Assembly (NCBI RefSeq): GCF_019100495.1
Contig: NZ_JAHRVA010000007.1
Coordinates: 134,223 to 198,222, forward strand
DNA from: Falsochrobactrum tianjinense
GTDB taxonomy: Bacteria; Pseudomonadota; Alphaproteobacteria; Rhizobiales; Rhizobiaceae
DNA length: 64,000 bases
Direction: 5' to 3'
Part shown: positions 49,647 through 57,710 of the stretch, in pieces
Layout of the letters: each line of letters opens with the position of its first letter
Numbering within the stretch: position 1 is the first letter of the stretch
Program-made: the position numbers and the translations under genes
Notes under the pieces: model-generated
The model's input: only the letters and a program-made list of their open reading frames with translations
The model's database searches: none
What the model was told of the DNA's origin: nothing

Positions 49647-49967
49647 ATGACATCGACTCTCGGACAGTCGATCGCCAAAGCCAGAAAGGCGAAGGCGCTA
49701 AGCCAGAAGGATCTGGCTGGCCGTATCATGAAGGAGGAAGACGGCAGGGCCATCTCGCCACAATATCTCAACGACATCGAACACGATCGACGAAGCCCAA
49801 CCTCAGATCATCTCATTCGGCAGTTCGCGGTTGCCCTCGATCTTTCCGAAGATATGCTGTTCGTCCTGGCTGGAAAGATTCCAGATGAGGTACGTCGTGA
49901 TCTCACGGATCCGGCAAAGGCTGGGGAGGCCTTCATGAATTTTCGGAAGACGATAGCAAAGAGGTAG
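49647..49967 (+). CDS. XRE-family transcriptional regulator
   Basis: A 106-residue helix-turn-helix protein. LGQSIAKARKAKALSQKDLAGRIM and ISPQYLNDIEHDRRSP form a Cro/C1-type domain (about residues 4-70). The start at MTSTLGQSI fits the family. It is followed after seven bases by an ImmA/IrrE-type metallopeptidase gene. In ICEBs1 and many phages such pairs form a repressor and its protease, so this may be the lysogeny switch. Confidence 0.85.
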   Translation: MTSTLGQSIAKARKAKALSQKDLAGRIMKEEDGRAISPQYLNDIEHDRRSPTSDHLIRQFAVALDLSEDMLFVLAGKIPDEVRRDLTDPAKAGEAFMNFRKTIAKR

Positions 49968-49974
49968 TTTGTGC

Positions 49975-50697
49975 ATGGTCAAGATGGTTCGTGATCTGAT
50001 GGGCCGCTTTGCGCAACGTCCCTACTACCTCGCTGAGGAACTGGACCGCGAATGCGAGCAGGTCGTCACGGCCTTCTTGTCTGCCCGGCGCGACGAGGTC
50101 TGCTTTCCGATCACCACTGACGAGCTGTCTGTGCTGATCGAGACGGAGGGAGCCGACCTCGATTCGTGCGTAGACCTTTCCCGTTACGGCGACGACGTCG
50201 AGGGCGTGACAGCTTTCTACGCCGACCGGGAGCCGGACGTGATGATCTCCGATCGTCTGGCAAATGATCTTCGCCGCGAGAATCGACTGCGCACCACACT
50301 CGCCCATGAATTCGGCCATGTCCGTTTCCACCGCCACCTGTGGGCCGAGAAGCTGGCCACCGGCGACCTGTTTGCCGTCCAGAGTGAGAATGACAACAAG
50401 GCGATCTGCAAGCGCGACACGATCCTGAATGCGCGCCAGAGCGACTGGATGGAATGGCAGGCCGGCTATATCAGCGGCGCCATCCTGATGCCTGTTTCAG
50501 CCGTCCGAAAGTTGGCCGACGAATATTGCATGCCGCAGGGCATCCATGGTGCAGTCGAGCTCAACTCGGATCACGGCCAGATTCTCGTCCATTCAGTCAA
50601 GGATGAGTTCCAGGTGTCGGAGGAAGCCGCTCGTGTGCGGCTTCAGGCCTTGCATTTGCTGTCGGGCACCACGCAGCAATCCACACTGTCGTTCTGA
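49975..50697 (+). CDS. ImmA/IrrE-family metallopeptidase
   Basis: A 240-residue protein with the zinc motif HEFGH at residues 111-115 (TLAHEFGHVRFH), preceded by an ImmA-like fold and followed by a helical part containing WQAGYISGAILMP, the usual third-ligand region of the family. By analogy with ICEBs1 ImmA it may cut the XRE repressor encoded just upstream. A TTG two codons upstream is an alternative start; the ATG has GAGG about ten bases before it. Confidence 0.88.
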   Translation: MVKMVRDLMGRFAQRPYYLAEELDRECEQVVTAFLSARRDEVCFPITTDELSVLIETEGADLDSCVDLSRYGDDVEGVTAFYADREPDVMISDRLANDLRRENRLRTTLAHEFGHVRFHRHLWAEKLATGDLFAVQSENDNKAICKRDTILNARQSDWMEWQAGYISGAILMPVSAVRKLADEYCMPQGIHGAVELNSDHGQILVHSVKDEFQVSEEAARVRLQALHLLSGTTQQSTLSF

Positions 50698-50736
50698 GTT
50701 TTCCCCGTTAATCCGCTGAACAGCGTATTTTTGCGA

Positions 50737-50764
50737 TTGACACCGCCCATCTACTCACTACGCT
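50737..50764 (+). promoter_or_regulatory. Candidate promoter for the unknown gene pair
   Basis: A perfect TTGACA at 50737-50742 followed after 16 bases by the weak TACGCT at 50759-50764, within the 115-base gap after the ImmA gene. It suggests that the two unknown genes form their own transcription unit. Confidence 0.4.
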
Positions 50765-50812
50765 CTTTAGCAGATCGGCGTGTGGTGCGCCGAATTCTGA
50801 CAAGGAGCAGAT

Positions 50813-51997
50813 ATGCCTTCGATTACTGCATTCATCCGCAAGACCCCCGCGACATCCCTCCGCACTTATTTTGAGCACAGCGGGATCGAACTACCGGTCG
50901 CCGTCAACTGGAATGAGCCTGACACCGACATCGTGCGGCCTCTTCTCCAGGCTGCCGACGAAATGGCCGATGACACTCGTGCCCGCATGAAACTCGATAC
51001 CGAGCGCATCAATGGCATGGCCGATGAAGGCGGCCAAACCGCACTCTACGGTGTAATCGACGATCGCGCGGTACTTGATGATCTCGGCAACGGCCACGCG
51101 CGCGCCCTCTGGCTATTTCTCAATGACCGCGCCCGATTTCAACGAGCTGAGGAGGTTCGTTACACTGACGAGCGCCGTCGTGGGCGATATTGGGATGGCT
51201 TCGTCAGCATGCCAGGGCGCGATCTGCGCCGCGACCAGGCATCACTGGATGCTTTCAAAGCCGCTCTGCAGGCACGCTTTTCTTCAAGGAATGTACATGT
51301 CGATATTTTTGAGCGGACGCGGTCGATCTCAGACGGGACCGATTCCGAGATCGTCCAAATCACGATCTATCGCGAGGGACTGCCCGACGACCAGTTCGCC
51401 TTCAACAATGCTGGCGTGCTGCAGCGCCGCCCGTATCGCCCAGTCTTCGAAGCATCCATGACCTACGAGCCCGCGACGGGCGTGATCGAAGTCGTTGCGA
51501 ACGATGGGGAAAGCCGCGCTGAACTGGCCCATTTCCTGACGCGCGACCTGATCGGCATTGAATTTCGTGGCGAGAAGGTCCCACTTCGCAAATACGATCT
51601 CGACGTCCTGCTTCGCCCGCACGAATTCCCGACCGATCCCGAGGATGGGATCGAATCGGTCGAGATCAAGCTGCTACGGTTGATGCCATTCGACAGCAAT
51701 GGTGAACGGATCACGCTGGAATGTCTGCGTGGCACAGACCGCTCCATCTGGAGCATGGCGGCCGAACGGTTCGGTGCCCATGACCCATTGGCTGGGGGAT
51801 GGCGAGCGACGCAGGCGAAACTCACCATCAAACTGCGACCCAAGGGCGATTCAAAACGCGGCAAGACGCTTCCGCTGACGATTACGATGTATGGCTGCAA
51901 TCTGAGAGAGCAGACGGAAGCCGAGCAACTGATCGGCGAGAAATATCTGCGTCGTTGGGGCATTCTCTCCGAGGTGGAAAGTGTCGACGCCGATTGA
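50813..51997 (+). CDS. Protein of unknown function, first of an unrecognised pair
   Basis: A 394-residue soluble protein with no signal peptide or membrane span. I do not recognise a family. The N-terminal third (about 1-160) is alpha-helical and charged, with many Arg/Asp pairs. The rest appears rich in beta strands, with a recurring strand pattern (IVQITIYREGLP, IEVVANDGESRAELA, KLTIKLRPKG, LPLTITMYGCNL). AAGGAG lies eight bases before the ATG. Its 3' end overlaps the next gene by 17 bases, so the two products probably work together. Position and an own promoter suggest cargo such as a defence or superinfection function, but this is inference. Confidence 0.8.
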   Translation: MPSITAFIRKTPATSLRTYFEHSGIELPVAVNWNEPDTDIVRPLLQAADEMADDTRARMKLDTERINGMADEGGQTALYGVIDDRAVLDDLGNGHARALWLFLNDRARFQRAEEVRYTDERRRGRYWDGFVSMPGRDLRRDQASLDAFKAALQARFSSRNVHVDIFERTRSISDGTDSEIVQITIYREGLPDDQFAFNNAGVLQRRPYRPVFEASMTYEPATGVIEVVANDGESRAELAHFLTRDLIGIEFRGEKVPLRKYDLDVLLRPHEFPTDPEDGIESVEIKLLRLMPFDSNGERITLECLRGTDRSIWSMAAERFGAHDPLAGGWRATQAKLTIKLRPKGDSKRGKTLPLTITMYGCNLREQTEAEQLIGEKYLRRWGILSEVESVDAD

Positions 51998-52925
51998 CCG
52001 CAAGGCCGTCGAGCTGCTGCTGTCGGTTCTGGAAAGTCCGGGCGCGAGGATCTCCGGATCGTTGCTTTCGGACTACCATCCGAAGCAGAGGGTGCAGTTG
52101 CTCGCTGCCAATCTGCTCAAATCTTGCGGCTATACCCCGGTAACCGCATCGCTGGCTGATCATGACGACGAACCGGTTTCGCTGATCTGGTCGGCCGAGC
52201 ACGATGGCTATGGATATTTCAGCCCGTCAGCGGGCTGGATTACCGTTCCCCACGAGCGCCTCGCCGTTTTCAGCGTGAACTATCCAGCGCTGCTGGCACA
52301 GATGATGGTTCAGTTCGACCTTGCATCACGTGGCGGGGCGACGGCGCTGGTACCGGACGTTCTTTGGGAAATTGGCGATGCCCGCATCGGCCGCCGCAAG
52401 GCTCGCACATCGATCTGGTTTGCGCGTCGGCTGTATGACTCAGCAATCCGCCGACAGATTGTCGATGCAGCCGCTCGGCGGCCGGTCACACAGGTTCGGA
52501 TCCTTCTGACCACCACAACTGCTGCTCGTCTGCCAGACCAGCCAATCCCCGGTCACCTTATTGTTCCCGTCCGCGATGTCTTTGATTTCGGCGCAGGCCT
52601 GGCCATCCGGCCCGATATTCTTACAGCACGCCTAGATGGAACGTCCCACATTGACGTGAAGGAACGGCTCTATCTGTCGCCGGACGGACGGAAACTGATC
52701 ATCGATGGAAACGTCACGATCAACTTCAAATCGGAAATTCACATCGCGATCATCCGCATGCTCGTCGACGGCTTCAAGAAGCACAAGCGCTTTAGCGCCC
52801 GAGAGCTTCTCGATCACGCGCATTCCGGTGCCGATTCACCGCGCACGGCATTCGGCAATAAGAAATGGAAAGAACTGGAGCCCTACCTGACTTCCGTCGA
52901 TGGACTATGGGGCTTTGAACTTTGA
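51981..52925 (+). CDS. Protein of unknown function, second of an unrecognised pair
   Basis: A 314-residue soluble protein starting at a GTG inside the preceding gene. No named family is recognised. The last 70 residues (MLVDGFKKHKRFSARELLDHAH ... FGNKKWKELEPYL ... GLWGFEL) look like a winged helix-turn-helix, so DNA or RNA binding is possible. The middle (about 120-215) is a mixed alpha/beta region without visible catalytic motifs. It is translationally coupled to the 394-residue protein. Confidence 0.8.
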   Translation: MSTPIDRKAVELLLSVLESPGARISGSLLSDYHPKQRVQLLAANLLKSCGYTPVTASLADHDDEPVSLIWSAEHDGYGYFSPSAGWITVPHERLAVFSVNYPALLAQMMVQFDLASRGGATALVPDVLWEIGDARIGRRKARTSIWFARRLYDSAIRRQIVDAAARRPVTQVRILLTTTTAARLPDQPIPGHLIVPVRDVFDFGAGLAIRPDILTARLDGTSHIDVKERLYLSPDGRKLIIDGNVTINFKSEIHIAIIRMLVDGFKKHKRFSARELLDHAHSGADSPRTAFGNKKWKELEPYLTSVDGLWGFEL

Positions 52926-52928
52926 CGA

Positions 52929-52973
52929 TTTTCTCTCTGTTTTTCTCTCTCTGACTGGGTCGGTTTTCTCTCT
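52929..52973 (+). repeat. Three copies of TTTTCTCTCT upstream of the early phage operon
   Basis: TTTTCTCTCT occurs at 52929-52938, 52941-52950 and 52964-52973, a pyrimidine tract just before the first gene of the replication module. It may be a regulator-binding array or part of the leader of the early transcript. Confidence 0.6.
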
Positions 52974-53024
52974 CCCCGTCCGCCAATCTCCTCGGGTCTT
53001 CGAACGAAACCCAAGGAGAAACCG

Positions 53025-53234
53025 ATGTCTACCAGGCACCTCTCCCAGATCGAGCTTGCTGCCCGCTGGAACATTTCGCATCGCACACTGGAACGTTGGC
53101 GTTGGACGGGCGAAGGCCCGCAGTTCGTCAAGCTCGGCGGCCGCGTCGTCTATCGCCTTGAAGATGTAGAGGCCTACGAGGCGGAGCAGATTCGCCAGAG
53201 CACTCCCGGCCGTAGCCACCAGGCACAGGCGTAG
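53025..53234 (+). CDS. Small helix-turn-helix protein (AlpA/excisionase-like)
   Basis: A 69-residue protein with a MerR/AlpA-type winged helix: LSQIELAARWNISHRTLERWRWTGEGPQFVKLGGRVVYRLEDVEAYE. Proteins of this size act as phage regulators or excisionases. AAGGAG lies before the ATG. First gene of the rightward replication module. Confidence 0.85.
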   Translation: MSTRHLSQIELAARWNISHRTLERWRWTGEGPQFVKLGGRVVYRLEDVEAYEAEQIRQSTPGRSHQAQA

Positions 53235-53243
53235 GGGGTGGCG

Positions 53244-53546
53244 ATGATGATTTCCAACCGTACGCCCAAGATCGCCGCCTTGTGCGAGCACCACTACGGT
53301 CTCGACAGGCTTCCTACCGCCGTTCGCGTCCCGGCATTCGCTGGCCGCGACGAGACGCTGAAGTCGATCGAGACGACCACAGTCGATGATCTCGCTTTCG
53401 CGCTGATCGGCCTCAATGAGCAGTCGTCCGCCCTTTATCGCGAGATCGAGGCGGTGCGCATCATCCACGACGAAGCCCGCAAGGCCGGTGCCCTCGGCAC
53501 CGACATTGCCATCGACGCGGTGGTCGCTGCGAAGGAGAGCAAATAA
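53244..53546 (+). CDS. Hypothetical phage protein
   Basis: A 100-residue protein of unknown function, mostly helical, with VDDLAFALIGLNEQSSALYREIEAVRIIHDEARKAG. The ATG at 53244 follows GGGGG; a GTG at 53238 is the alternative. Its stop overlaps the next ATG in TAATG, so it is coupled to the Sak4-like ATPase gene. Confidence 0.7.
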   Translation: MMISNRTPKIAALCEHHYGLDRLPTAVRVPAFAGRDETLKSIETTTVDDLAFALIGLNEQSSALYREIEAVRIIHDEARKAGALGTDIAIDAVVAAKESK

Positions 53547-54418
53547 TGGCCCTTCCCATTATCACCATCGACGAGCGGATGGCAGCGCCGCGCAGCATCA
53601 AGGGCTGCATCTTCGGCAAATCCGGCATCGGCAAGACGTCGCTGTTGTGGACGCTTGATCCCGCCAACACGCTGTTCATGGATCTGGAAGCCGGCGATCT
53701 CGCCATCGAGGGTTGGGCCGGCGACACTATCCGCCCCAAGACCTGGGAGGAGTGCCGCGATTTTGCCGTCTTCATCGGCGGACCCAATCCGGCGCTGCGC
53801 GACGACCAGGTCTACAGACAGGCGCACTACGACAATGTCGTCGCGCAGCTTGGCGATCCCGCCCAACTCGATCGCTACCAGACGGTATTCATCGACTCGA
53901 TCACGGTCGCCGGCCGGCTCTGCTTCCAGTGGGCCAAGGGTCAGCCGGATGCGTTTTCCGACAAGACCGGCAAGCCCGACATTCGCGGCGCCTATGGCCT
54001 GCACGGCCGCGAGATGATCGCTTGGCTGACGCACCTGCAGCACACACGTTCAAAGAACATCTGGTTCGTCGGCATCCTCGACGAGAAGCTCGACGACTTC
54101 AATCGCAAGCTGTTCGTACCGCAGATCGAGGGCGCTAAAACCGGCCTCGAACTGCCCGGCATTGTCGATGAAGTTATCAGCATGGTCGAGCTGAAGGACG
54201 ATGACGGAGTGCCTTACCGCGCCTTCGTCTGCCAGACGCTGAACCCTTTTAGCTTTCCCGCCAAGGACCGCTCGGGCCGGCTCGATGTGATCGAGCAGCC
54301 CGATCTCGGGCGGCTGATGGACAAGATCCGCAACGCCGCGCGCCAGGCTTTCGCCACGCCGGTGACGACCGCCCCTTCCCAATCCTCCCTCTCCGCAGCT
54401 CAAGAACAAGGAGCCTGA
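53546..54418 (+). CDS. Phage ATPase, Sak4/RecA-like (AAA_24)
   Basis: A 290-residue P-loop NTPase. Walker A GKSGIGKTSLL (about residues 24-34) and a Walker B-like TVFIDSITVAG place it with AAA_24 phage nucleotide-binding proteins, many of which are Sak4-type single-strand annealing or recombination ATPases. It is followed immediately by an SSB-like gene, which is the usual partner. Confidence 0.85.
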   Translation: MALPIITIDERMAAPRSIKGCIFGKSGIGKTSLLWTLDPANTLFMDLEAGDLAIEGWAGDTIRPKTWEECRDFAVFIGGPNPALRDDQVYRQAHYDNVVAQLGDPAQLDRYQTVFIDSITVAGRLCFQWAKGQPDAFSDKTGKPDIRGAYGLHGREMIAWLTHLQHTRSKNIWFVGILDEKLDDFNRKLFVPQIEGAKTGLELPGIVDEVISMVELKDDDGVPYRAFVCQTLNPFSFPAKDRSGRLDVIEQPDLGRLMDKIRNAARQAFATPVTTAPSQSSLSAAQEQGA

Positions 54419-54421
54419 CCC

Positions 54422-55033
54422 ATGTCGGCATGGAACGATTTCAACGACGCCAAGTCCAACACCAACCTCATCCCCAAGGGGACGCTGGCCAAGGTGCGGC
54501 TCACCATCCGCCCCGGCGGTTTCGACGATCCGGCGCAGGGCTGGACTGGTGGCTATGCCACGCGCGGCTCGACCGGCGCCGTCTATCTCAATGGCGAGTT
54601 CACAGTGCTGGAAGGTCAGTACGCCCGGCGCAAGATCTTCACGCTAATCGGCCTTTACAGCCCGAAGGGTCCGGATTGGGCCAATATGGGCCGGGCCTTC
54701 GTGCGCGGCATGCTCAACTCCGCGCGCGGCCTTTCCGACAAGGACCAGAGCGAGGCAGCACAGGCCGCGCGCCGTATCTCGGGCTTTGCTGACCTCGATG
54801 GTTTGGAGTTTGTCGCCCGTATCGATCTCGGCACCGATACCAACGGCGACGACAAGAACGAGCTTCGCGCCGCCGTTACGCCCGACCACAAGGACTACGC
54901 TGCGATCATGGGCTTGGTCAGGGCAACGCCGCAGACCAGCACGCCGCAAGCCGGTGCTCCGCAAGCCAACGCCTATGCCGAGGCCAAACAGCATGGCAGC
55001 GCGCCTTCAGCCCGCCCGTCCTGGGCACAGTAG
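54422..55033 (+). CDS. Phage SSB-like protein
   Basis: A 203-residue protein with an OB-fold-like beta-rich body (about 1-160; LAKVRLTIRPGGF, LNGEFTVLEGQYARRKIFTLIGLY) and a low-complexity Pro/Ala/Gln tail ending in RPSWAQ. The order Sak4-like ATPase then SSB-like protein is common in phages, supporting a single-strand DNA-binding role. The classical acidic SSB tail is missing. Confidence 0.7.
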   Translation: MSAWNDFNDAKSNTNLIPKGTLAKVRLTIRPGGFDDPAQGWTGGYATRGSTGAVYLNGEFTVLEGQYARRKIFTLIGLYSPKGPDWANMGRAFVRGMLNSARGLSDKDQSEAAQAARRISGFADLDGLEFVARIDLGTDTNGDDKNELRAAVTPDHKDYAAIMGLVRATPQTSTPQAGAPQANAYAEAKQHGSAPSARPSWAQ

Positions 55034-55048
55034 AGCGAGGACCCTGCA

Positions 55049-56728
55049 TTGTTGCTTCGTCCCCGCCAGAAACTCTTTGTTGAGCGCAGCCTGTCTGCGC
55101 TCGACACCCACGCCAACACGCTCGGCGTTGCGCCAACCGGTGCCGGAAAGACGATTATGCTGTCGGCCGTTGCCGGCACGGTGCTCGGCGATACTGACGC
55201 CAAGGCGGCCGTTCTTGCCCATCGTGATGAGCTGACCGCTCAGAACCGGGACAAGTTCGCCCGCGTCAATCCCACCATTACCACCTCGGTGGTGGATGCC
55301 AGCGACAAATCCTGGAACGGCCGTGTCACCTTCGCGATGGTGCAGACATTGTCGCGCAGCACCAACCTTTCGGCCATGCCAGCGCTTGATCTGCTGGTGA
55401 TCGACGAGGCGCATCACGCCACCGCTGAAAGTTACCGGCGCATCATCGACCAGGCGCTGAAGGCCAATCCGTCCTGCCGCATCTTCGGCGTCACCGCGAC
55501 ACCCAACCGTGGTGATCGCAAGGGCCTGCGCGAGGTCTTTACCAACGTCGCCGATCAAATCCGCATCGGCGAACTAATCCGATCCGGTCACCTGGTGCTG
55601 CCGCGCACCTTTGTTATCGATGTCGGCGTCAAGGACGAACTGGCCAAGGTCAAAAAGACCGCCAGCGATTTCGACATGGGTGAGGTCGAGCGCATCATGA
55701 ACTGCGCGCCGGTCACCGATGCGGTCGTCAAGCACTGGAAGGACAAGGCCGCCAACAGGCAGACCGTCGTGTTCTGCTCGACGGTCGATCACGCGCGCTG
55801 CGTCACCGACGCCTTCAATTCCGCAGACATTGCGGCCGGCCTCATCCATGGCGAGATGGCTGATAGCGAGCGCAAAGCTGTGCTTGCCGCCTATGGCGCC
55901 GGTGATGTCCAGGTCGTCGTCAATGTCGCCGTGCTGACCGAGGGTTGGGATCATCCGCCGACCTCCTGCGTCGTGCTGCTACGCCCGAGCTCGTTCAAGT
56001 CGACGATGATCCAGATGATCGGGCGGGGCTTGCGCACCATCGATCCCAATGAACATCCGGGCATCGTCAAGACCGATTGCATCGTGCTGGATTTCGGCAC
56101 CTCGAGCCTGATGCACGGCTCGCTGGAACAGGAAATCGATCTCGTCGGCCACGAGGCCTGTGGCGACGCGCCGACGAAATGCTGCCCGCAATGCGAGAGT
56201 GATATCCCAATCGGCTGTCAGGAATGCCCGCTTTGCGGTTTCGTTTTCGAAGGCGTCGAGGCTGGCAGCGACATTCCGCTCACCGATTTTGTGATGTCGG
56301 AGATCGATCTCCTCAAGCGCTCCAGCTTCCACTGGTGCGATCTGTTCGGCGACGATGCAGCCCTTATGGCCAACGGGTTTTCTGCATGGGCCGGTGTCTT
56401 CTTCCTGAATGGCCGCTGGTATGCGGCTGGCGGCGCCAAGGGGCTCGAACCGCGCTTGCTGGCGATCGGTGAGCGCATGGTGTGCCTTGCCGCTGCTGAT
56501 GACTGGCTGAACGAGCACGAGTCTGATGAGAGCGCCCACAAGACCAGGCGCTGGCTGTCGCAACCGCCCACCGACAGGCAACTGGCATATCTGCCGCCGG
56601 ACTATCGGCATGATTTCGGGCTGACCCGCTATCAGGCATCCGCGCTGCTCTCCTTCCAGTTCAACCGCAATGCCATCCGCAGTCTGGTCTTCGGAGCAGA
56701 CCGACAGGATCTGGCGAGGGCAGCATGA
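55049..56728 (+). CDS. Superfamily 2 DEAD/DEAH-box helicase
   Basis: A 559-residue helicase. Motif I APTGAGKT (about residues 28-35), motif II DEAH (VIDEAHHA), motif III VTATPNR, motif V and VI (VLTEGWDHPPT, QMIGRGLR) are intact. A four-cysteine cluster CPQC ... CPLC (about residues 378-397) may bind zinc. It probably unwinds DNA during phage replication or recombination. Translation starts at a TTG. Its stop overlaps the next ATG. Confidence 0.9.
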   Translation: MLLRPRQKLFVERSLSALDTHANTLGVAPTGAGKTIMLSAVAGTVLGDTDAKAAVLAHRDELTAQNRDKFARVNPTITTSVVDASDKSWNGRVTFAMVQTLSRSTNLSAMPALDLLVIDEAHHATAESYRRIIDQALKANPSCRIFGVTATPNRGDRKGLREVFTNVADQIRIGELIRSGHLVLPRTFVIDVGVKDELAKVKKTASDFDMGEVERIMNCAPVTDAVVKHWKDKAANRQTVVFCSTVDHARCVTDAFNSADIAAGLIHGEMADSERKAVLAAYGAGDVQVVVNVAVLTEGWDHPPTSCVVLLRPSSFKSTMIQMIGRGLRTIDPNEHPGIVKTDCIVLDFGTSSLMHGSLEQEIDLVGHEACGDAPTKCCPQCESDIPIGCQECPLCGFVFEGVEAGSDIPLTDFVMSEIDLLKRSSFHWCDLFGDDAALMANGFSAWAGVFFLNGRWYAAGGAKGLEPRLLAIGERMVCLAAADDWLNEHESDESAHKTRRWLSQPPTDRQLAYLPPDYRHDFGLTRYQASALLSFQFNRNAIRSLVFGADRQDLARAA

Positions 56729-56943
56729 TGGTGGACCCGTCCGAGGCCGAGCAGGCTGCCATCCGCAGTGCGATGAAGCCGGTCGCCGAGATCTTGGAGG
56801 AGATTGGTTGGCAGACCCGTCTTGCCGATCTCTCCGAACATCAGGCGCTGACCCTGATCGAGGTCACCGTCACCGGCTACCAGGACGCTCTGCGTGAATA
56901 CATCGCCGCCAATCCACCTATTGATCCGGAGATACCGTTTTGA
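56725..56943 (+). CDS. Small phage protein, DUF6511-like
   Basis: A 72-residue helical protein (AIRSAMKPVAEILEEIGWQTRLADLSEHQALTLIEVTVTGYQDALREY). The pattern resembles phage proteins grouped as DUF6511, but the family assignment is from memory and unsure. It overlaps both neighbours, sitting between the helicase and the PD-(D/E)XK nuclease. Confidence 0.65.
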   Translation: MMVDPSEAEQAAIRSAMKPVAEILEEIGWQTRLADLSEHQALTLIEVTVTGYQDALREYIAANPPIDPEIPF

Positions 56944-57710
56944 TGCTGGACTATAATCACAGACCCAAACCCGGCGAGCAGATTACCGCCCTGATCGATG
57001 CCGCACTGGTGACCGAGAACAAGGCCACACCGCCGCGCTCTTACCTTGGCGGCTCTCGCCTTGGGCAGCCTTGCGAGCGCGCCCTGCAATATGAGTTTAC
57101 GGCAACGCCCAAGGACGAGGGCGCCGGCTTTTCTGGCCAGACGCTGCGCATCTTCGCCATCGGCCATGCGCTCGAGGATCTAGCGATCCGATGGTTGCGT
57201 GCGGCCGGCTTCGACATCTACACGCGCAAAGGTAATCGTCCCGACGGCGAGCAGCTCGGATTCTCGGTCGCCGGCGGCCGTGTCCGCGGTCATGTCGATG
57301 GCATCATTGCTGCTGGCCCGGAGGGGTTCGACCTGGCCGTTCCCGCACTCTGGGAATGCAAGACCATGAATGCGAAGAACTGGCGGGCCTGCGTCAAGAA
57401 CGGTGTCGCCAAGTCAAAGCCAGCCTATGCCAGCCAGATCGCGGTCTATCAGGCCTATATGGAGCCGCAGGTTCCCGGCATCTCGGCCGCACCGGCGCTG
57501 TTTACCGCCATTAATAAAGACACAGCTGAGCTCTACCATGAACTGGTGCCGTTCGATGCCGAGCGCGCTCAGACCGCCAGCGATCGCGCCGTGCGTATTC
57601 TTGCCGCCACTGACACCGGCGAGTTGCTGCCGCGTATCTCCACCACCAGTGACTTTTTCGAATGCCGCTTTTGTCCGTGGGCTGAGCGTTGCTGGGAGTT
57701 GCCGGTATGA
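56943..57710 (+). CDS. PD-(D/E)XK exonuclease, Cas4/RecB-like
   Basis: A 255-residue nuclease of the RecB type. The core motifs are GHVDGII (Asp), LWECKT (Glu-x-Lys) and the QxxxY motif SQIAVYQAYM. A cysteine near the N-terminus (LGQPCERA) and two or three near the C-terminus (FECRFCPWAERCWE) are placed as in Cas4 and AddB proteins that hold an iron-sulfur cluster. It lies between helicase genes, so a role in phage DNA end processing or recombination is likely. ATG overlaps the previous stop in TGATG. Confidence 0.85.
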   Translation: MLDYNHRPKPGEQITALIDAALVTENKATPPRSYLGGSRLGQPCERALQYEFTATPKDEGAGFSGQTLRIFAIGHALEDLAIRWLRAAGFDIYTRKGNRPDGEQLGFSVAGGRVRGHVDGIIAAGPEGFDLAVPALWECKTMNAKNWRACVKNGVAKSKPAYASQIAVYQAYMEPQVPGISAAPALFTAINKDTAELYHELVPFDAERAQTASDRAVRILAATDTGELLPRISTTSDFFECRFCPWAERCWELPV

